Part shown: positions 58,250 through 64,000 of the stretch, one piece after another
How positions within the stretch are numbered: position 1 is the stretch's first letter
Layout: each line of letters starts with the position of its first letter
NCBI RefSeq assembly: GCF_003966155.1
Contig: NZ_RXNS01000018.1
Location: 1-64,000 of the forward strand
Direction: 5' to 3'
DNA from: Halomonas nitroreducens
GTDB lineage: Bacteria > Pseudomonadota > Gammaproteobacteria > Pseudomonadales > Halomonadaceae
Length of the DNA stretch: 64,000 nt
Translations under genes and position numbers: made by a program
Notes under the pieces: generated by a model
Databases searched by the model: none
Told to the model about the DNA's origin: nothing
The model's input: the letters and a program-made list of their open reading frames with translations, nothing else

Positions 58250-58269
58250 CCTCGCCGTGATCGGCGAGG
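58250..58269. terminator. Hairpin after the SPFH gene
   Basis: CCTCGCCG and CGGCGAGG are perfect 8-base arms around TGAT, about 60 nt after the SPFH stop. It probably terminates the nfeD-SPFH operon; there is no T-tract. The remaining sequence to 58429 contains a CATAAT -10-like box near 58391 for the malT-like gene. Confidence 0.5.
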
Positions 58270-58429
58270 GACTCGTGATCCTACCGCGCCGGCTGGACCG
58301 GGATGACCGGGTACAGCCGGTCAATCCCGTGACGCCAGGCCTCCCCCGGACCTTCGTCGTAGCCATCACCGGCTCCCGCGGCCTGTCGGGCATAATACCA
58401 GGCCAGCCATGCTCGTCTCGGGAGCCCCG

Positions 58430-61141
58430 ATGCCACTGATCCAGGAAAAGCTCGCGCCGCCCCCCCTGCCCGTGTCGCTGGTGGCCCGCCCGCGCCTCAA
58501 CGACCAGTTCGTCCTCGATGAATGCGTCCGGGTGCTGCTGGTCAAGGCACCGCCGGGCTACGGCAAGAGCACCCTGGTCGCCGAGCGGCTTCCCGCGCTC
58601 GAGCAGCGAGCCGCCTGGCTATGCCTGGATCGCCGCGATGACCAGCCGGCGCGCTTCGCCGCCTATTTCGCCGCCGCTCTCGCGCAGCTGTGCGGGGAGC
58701 ACCTGGCGGTCTCGCTGCCGGCAGTGGATGACGCCCTCTCCCTCGAGGCGCAGCTGGAGGCCTGGCTGGCCAGCCTGCCTGCCGAAGCTCCGCCCTGCCG
58801 GCTGGTCCTCGACGAGTTCGAGCACATCCGTCACCCGGCGATCCTCGAGGGGCTCGCCTACTGGCTGCGCCACCAGCCGCGCTGGCTGACCCTGACGCTG
58901 GTGTCGCGCACCCGCCCGGCCCTGGGCCTGCCGGCCATGCGTCTGCGTGGCGAGCTGGAGGAGATCGGCGTGGACCAGCTGGCACTCGAGCTGGAGGAGG
59001 CTCAGACCCTGTGCGCCGAGCAACTCAGCTTTCCGCCGACCCGGGTCAGCCTGGAGCGTGCCCTGCGCCTGACCGAGGGCTGGCCCATGGCGCTGACCTG
59101 GCTGATTGAGCGCACTACCACCCGGGCCGGCTTCGATGCCCTGCTCGAGCGCCTGTCCGGGGCGCATCCGGATTTCGTGGCCTGGTTCGACGACCTGCTG
59201 GGGGAGACCCTCGGGGAGCGCGACCGTCATCTGCTGCTGCAGCTCGGCGTGCTGGAACGCTTCTCCCCGCCGCTGGTGGCGCGACTGCTGGAGGGCGAGC
59301 GGATCACCCAGCGGCTGGAGGCCCTGGACCAGGCCGGCCTGTTCCTGCATCGTCCCGACCCCCATGACCAGTGGTATCGCTTCCACGCCCTGTTCGCGCA
59401 GTACCTGCGACACCGCCGCCACGAGCTGAGCCTGGACTCCCAGCGACGGCTGCATCGCCGCGCCAGCGAGGCCTGGCTGGCGCTGGGCGACCCCGCCCTG
59501 GCGCTGGCCCAGGCCATCGAGGCCGACGCCCCCGAGGCCCTGGCAACCCTGATCGAGGGCCAGGGCCCCCACCTGCTGGCCCACGGCCACTTCGCGCTGC
59601 TCGCCCGTGGCCTGGACACCCTCGGCGAGCCCCGCCTCGGTGCCTCGCCCCGGCTGACCCTGCTGAACGGCTGGGTCAGCCATGCGCAATATCAGTTCGA
59701 GCACACCGAGCGCGCCATCGGCTGGATCGAGGCCCAGCTCGACGAGCCGGCCTGGCAGGAGCTCGCCGCCGAATTCGCCACCCTGCGCGCGCAGCGGGCG
59801 ATCAACCGTGGGGATGCCGAGCGGGCCGCCCCGCTGGCCGAGCGGGCCCTCACCCTGCCGGCCCGCTACCTGGCCGCCACCCCCGTCTCGGCCGGCGCCA
59901 TCTTCTGTGAGGCACGTTTCGTACAGGGCCATCTCGAGGAGTCGCTGGCCCGCATCCAGACGGTGGAACAGGAGGCCAAGCGCATCGGCGACGACCAGCT
60001 GATGCTGTGGGCGCTGTGTCACCATTCGGAAACCCTGGTGGCACAGGGGCGGCTGCAGGCGGCCTTCGACATCCAGGAACGCGCCTTCGCGCATATCGAG
60101 CACAGCGGCCTGGATCGCCTGCCGGTGGCCGAGTTCCTGTATCGCATCCGCAGTCAGTTACTCTGGGAATGGCACCGACTGGAAGAGGCCGAGCAGGCGG
60201 CCCTGGCGGGCATCGCGCTGCTCGACCGCCAGGGCGAGTCCTGGACCCTGCAGTGTCACGTCAGCCTGGCCAAGGTCGCCCTGGCCCGCGGCGACCAGGC
60301 CCAGTGCGCCGACCATATCCGCCGCCTGCGCAAGATACTGGCCGAGGGCGACTACCATATCGACTGGCGCGCCAATGCCCACGCCACCCTGCTGGCCTGG
60401 TGGCAGGCCAACGACGACCGCGATGCCATAGCCCGCTGGCTGCAGGAGGCGCCGCCGGCCGAACCCGACACCGCCAGCAACCATTTCGCCCAGGCCAACG
60501 CGCGCAATCAAGCCCGTGCGCTGATGCTGCTCGGTCACACCGAGCAGGCCCGGGCCTTGCTGGAGGCCCTGGAACAACAGACCCAGCGCTTCGGGCTGGT
60601 CACCGATGCCAACCGCAACCGGCTGTGCCTGGCGGCCCTCGAGTGGCAGTGCGGCCATGAAGCCACGGCGCTGGCGCACATGACGGGTGCCCTGGAGCTG
60701 GCCTCACGCACCGCCCTCACCGGCAGCTTCCTGCGCCTGGGCAGGCCGCTGGTCGACCTGCTCGGCGCCCTGCTCGAGGACAGTGGGCTCGATGACCTGT
60801 CCCGCGCACGGGCCGAGCGCCTGATCGAGCTGGCCGGCCGCCAGCGCGATTTCGGCCGGGCCGTGCGCCTGATGCTCGACGACACCGTGATCGCCGACAT
60901 CGTCGCCCGCCCTGATGTGCCGGAGCTGATCCGCACCTCGCCGTTGACGCGTCGCGAGTGGCAGATCCTGGGCCTGATCCATGCCGGACTGTCCAACGAG
61001 CAGATCGCCGAGCAGCTCTCGGTGGCCCCCACCACCGTCAAGACGCACATCCGCAGTCTCTACCAGAAGCAGAACATTCGCCGCCGCGAGGAGGCCATCG
61101 CCCTGGCCGGCGACCTGCTGGCCCGCATCCAGGGGGAGTAG
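58430..61141 (+). CDS. MalT-like LuxR family ATP-dependent regulator
   Basis: The protein has 903 residues from the ATG at 58430 (GGGAGCCCCG upstream); an ATG seven codons earlier has no site. It is a STAND-type regulator with a Walker A KAPPGYGKST (about 39-48), a winged-helix region, helical TPR-like repeats (about 330-780) and a C-terminal LuxR helix-turn-helix (LTRREWQILGLIHAGLSNEQ, SVAPTTVKTHIRSLYQKQNI). E. coli MalT of this layout binds maltotriose and ATP. The downstream alpha-glucosidase and sugar ABC ATPase support an alpha-glucoside role. The ligand is inferred. Confidence 0.9.
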   Translation: MPLIQEKLAPPPLPVSLVARPRLNDQFVLDECVRVLLVKAPPGYGKSTLVAERLPALEQRAAWLCLDRRDDQPARFAAYFAAALAQLCGEHLAVSLPAVDDALSLEAQLEAWLASLPAEAPPCRLVLDEFEHIRHPAILEGLAYWLRHQPRWLTLTLVSRTRPALGLPAMRLRGELEEIGVDQLALELEEAQTLCAEQLSFPPTRVSLERALRLTEGWPMALTWLIERTTTRAGFDALLERLSGAHPDFVAWFDDLLGETLGERDRHLLLQLGVLERFSPPLVARLLEGERITQRLEALDQAGLFLHRPDPHDQWYRFHALFAQYLRHRRHELSLDSQRRLHRRASEAWLALGDPALALAQAIEADAPEALATLIEGQGPHLLAHGHFALLARGLDTLGEPRLGASPRLTLLNGWVSHAQYQFEHTERAIGWIEAQLDEPAWQELAAEFATLRAQRAINRGDAERAAPLAERALTLPARYLAATPVSAGAIFCEARFVQGHLEESLARIQTVEQEAKRIGDDQLMLWALCHHSETLVAQGRLQAAFDIQERAFAHIEHSGLDRLPVAEFLYRIRSQLLWEWHRLEEAEQAALAGIALLDRQGESWTLQCHVSLAKVALARGDQAQCADHIRRLRKILAEGDYHIDWRANAHATLLAWWQANDDRDAIARWLQEAPPAEPDTASNHFAQANARNQARALMLLGHTEQARALLEALEQQTQRFGLVTDANRNRLCLAALEWQCGHEATALAHMTGALELASRTALTGSFLRLGRPLVDLLGALLEDSGLDDLSRARAERLIELAGRQRDFGRAVRLMLDDTVIADIVARPDVPELIRTSPLTRREWQILGLIHAGLSNEQIAEQLSVAPTTVKTHIRSLYQKQNIRRREEAIALAGDLLARIQGE

Positions 61142-61190
61142 TCACCGGCTCACTCGTCTCCTCCTCCCCCCGCCTACGCCTGCCTCGTCT

Positions 61191-61215
61191 CCGACGGGAG
61201 GATTTCTCCCGTCGG
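61191..61215. terminator. Hairpin between malT-like and alpha-glucosidase genes
   Basis: Perfect 10-base arms CCGACGGGAG and CTCCCGTCGG flank GATTT. It lies 50 nt after the regulator stop and 96 nt before the next ATG. It probably ends the regulator transcript. C-rich sequences at 61157-61172 (GGGGGAGGAGG on the other strand) resemble MalT boxes, but the match is loose. Confidence 0.55.
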
Positions 61216-61310
61216 CGCTCCCGCCACCATGGCTCGACAGCTCTTCCCGTGCGGTTGACGCCCCGCGGACCGGCGCGTGACCTCGAGACCGACGACTAAG
61301 GACAAGGCCC

Positions 61311-62971
61311 ATGACCACAGACACTTCGCGATATCTCGGCAAGCAGGGCGCCGACTGGTGGCGCGGCGCGGTGATCTACCAGATCTATCCGCGCAGCTTC
61401 ATGGATGCCGGCGGCGACGGCATCGGCGACCTGCGGGGGGTGATGGACAGGCTCGATTACATCGCCTCGCTCAACGTCGACGCCATCTGGCTGTCCCCCT
61501 TCTTCACCTCACCGATGAAAGACTTCGGCTACGACGTCAGCGACTACCGGGGCGTCGACCCGATGTTCGGCACCCTCGAGGACTTCGACCGCCTGGTCGA
61601 AGCCGCCCATGCCCGAGGCCTGAAGGTCACCATCGACCAGGTGCTGTCGCACACCTCGGACCAGCACCCCTGGTTCGTGGAAAGTCGGTCGAATCGCGAC
61701 AACCCCAAGGCCGACTGGTATGTGTGGGCCGACCCCCGACCCGACGGCGCCCCGCCCACCAACTGGCAGGCGATCTTCGGCGGCTCCGCCTGGCAGTGGG
61801 ACACCCGGCGCTGCCAGTACTACCTGCATAACTTCCTGGTCGAACAGCCGGACCTGAACTTCCGCAATCCCGCCGTGGTGGAAGCCATCCTCGGCGAGGT
61901 GCGCTTCTGGCTGGAGCGCGGCGTCGATGGCTTCCGCCTGGATGCAGTCAACTTCTGCACCCACGGCGAGCTCAAGGACAATCCGCCGCGGGAGGAGATC
62001 ACCGAGGGCTTTATCGGCGTGCGCCCCGACAACCCCTACGGCTACCAGCAACATCTCTACGACAAGACCCAGCCGGAGAACCTGGCCTTCCTGGAGCGGC
62101 TGCGTGCGCTGCTCGACGAGTATCCCGGCACCACCAGTGTCGGCGAGGTGGGCGACGATGACTCGCTGGGGGTGATGGCCGAATACACCCAGGGCGGCAG
62201 GCGGCTGCACATGGCCTACTCCTTCGACCTGCTCGGCGAACGTCATGACCCGACCTTCCTGCGCGAGACGCTGGCCACCATGGAGGCGCGCATCGGCGAC
62301 GGCTGGCCGTGCTGGGCGCTGGGAAACCACGACGTGACCCGGCTGGCCACCCGCTGGGATGCCGAGGGCAATGCCGCGGCGCTGCGTCTCTACCTGGTCT
62401 TCCTGCTCACCCAGCGCGGCAGCGTCTGCCTCTACCAGGGCGAGGAGCTCGGTCAGACCGAGGCCGAGCTCACCTTCGAGCAGCTGGTCGACCCCGCCGG
62501 CATCACATTCTGGCCGGCCTACAAGGGCCGCGACGGTTGCCGCACCCCCATGCCCTGGCAGGCCGACGCCCCACACGGCGGCTTCTCGACAGCCACCCCC
62601 TGGTTGCCGGTGCCCGACGCCCACCTGGGCCTGGCCGTGGACCAGCAGGACGGCGACCCGGACTCGCTGCTCAACGCCTATCGCGCCTTCCTGGCCTTCC
62701 GCCGCACCCAGCCAGCGCTGGTCAAGGGCGAGATCCGCTACCACCCGGTGCGCGACGAGGTGCTGTGCCTCGAGCGCGCCCACCAGGGCAGCCGCCTGCT
62801 GGTGGCACTGAACTTCGCCGGGGAACCCCGCGAGCTGACGGCGCCGCGCGCCGCTCGGGCCCTCGAGAACGCCCCGGCGATGGTCAACGGCCACTGGCAG
62901 GACGGCACGCTGCGGCTGCCAGCCAGCGGCATCGCCATCGCCCGCTGCACCAGCGATTCGGAGGAAGCCTC

Positions 62972-62984
<13 letters not shown>
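61311..62984 (+). CDS. GH13 alpha-glucosidase
   Basis: The 557-residue glycoside hydrolase resembles the well-studied Halomonas alpha-glucosidase. VIYQIYPRSFMDAGGDGIGD and the catalytic set are visible: nucleophile D211 (GFRLDAVNF), acid/base E279 (SVGEVGDDD) and D341 (ALGNHDVTR). There is no signal peptide, so it acts in the cytoplasm on imported disaccharides or short oligosaccharides (maltose, sucrose or kojibiose type). Its stop overlaps the ABC ATPase gene by 13 nt. It is probably controlled by the upstream MalT-like protein. Confidence 0.95.

Positions 62985-64000
<1,016 letters not shown>

Noticed and set aside
58619..60103. A 494-codon minus-strand open frame.
   Set aside because: It is antisense to the MalT-like gene and rich in Gln and Gly from complementary GC-rich codons, with no family motifs.
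61509..62894. A 461-codon minus-strand open frame.
   Set aside because: It is antisense to the alpha-glucosidase gene, whose catalytic residues are all identifiable.

Overview
The window is a GC-rich chromosomal segment from a gammaproteobacterium, most likely a Halomonas-like member of the Halomonadaceae. The reasons are strong third-position GC bias, an NhaD-type Na+/H+ antiporter, a GH13 alpha-glucosidase that resembles the Halomonas type and sits beside a MalT-like regulator, and many families common in that group (DUF3422, DUF3541, DUF3581, DUF1499). No rRNA, tRNA, CRISPR array or prophage was seen.

Positions 1-4090 form an accessory island with lower GC. It holds the 5' end of an IS3-type transposase gene, a fragment resembling an acetyltransferase C-terminus, the last codons of a recD gene, three gene cassettes read from the minus strand and each ended by an integron attC-like site (no integrase in view), and a complete IS1182-family element. 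From about 4.1 kb onward the segment is ordinary chromosome with short operons: a nucleosidase, a LysE exporter with an AraC regulator, an azoreductase divergent from a LysR regulator, an MFS transporter with a small coupled ORF, and assorted membrane and stress proteins. Between 8 and 19 kb several genes are broken: dienelactone hydrolase (frameshift), a GNAT gene (internal deletion), nfsA (nonsense codon) and terC (frameshift). chrA at 44 kb is also frameshifted. The terC and chrA shifts lie in homopolymer runs, so sequencing error is possible there.

At 21-23 kb an OXA-type class D beta-lactamase gene is divergent from an AmpR-like regulator, followed by a bacterioferritin lacking the usual heme-ligand methionine. 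At 24-28 kb there is an overlapping EAL / PAS-GGDEF pair, then arfB and DUF3820. At 28-35 kb lie redox enzymes (FMN reductase, Rieske-FAD oxidoreductase, nitroreductase), an EamA/MarR divergent pair and an amino-acid dehydrogenase. Two paralogous secreted proteins of unknown function sit at 23.6 and 34.8 kb.

The most interesting locus is 36.3-39.6 kb. A good sigma70-type promoter and a 13-codon arginine-rich leader ORF precede four overlapping genes: a histidine-rich membrane protein, a StlD/DarB-like ketosynthase, a heme-oxygenase-like diiron oxidase and a DUF6999-like protein. This looks like a compact, uncharacterised biosynthetic operon for a fatty-acyl-derived product. A second linked set at 47-52.5 kb joins a periplasmic binding protein, a porin, a membrane GGDEF-EAL protein and an exosortase-associated-type acyltransferase. 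The window ends with PhoX, an NfeD/SPFH pair, and a MalT regulator followed by alpha-glucosidase and the ATPase of a sugar ABC transporter, cut by the window edge.
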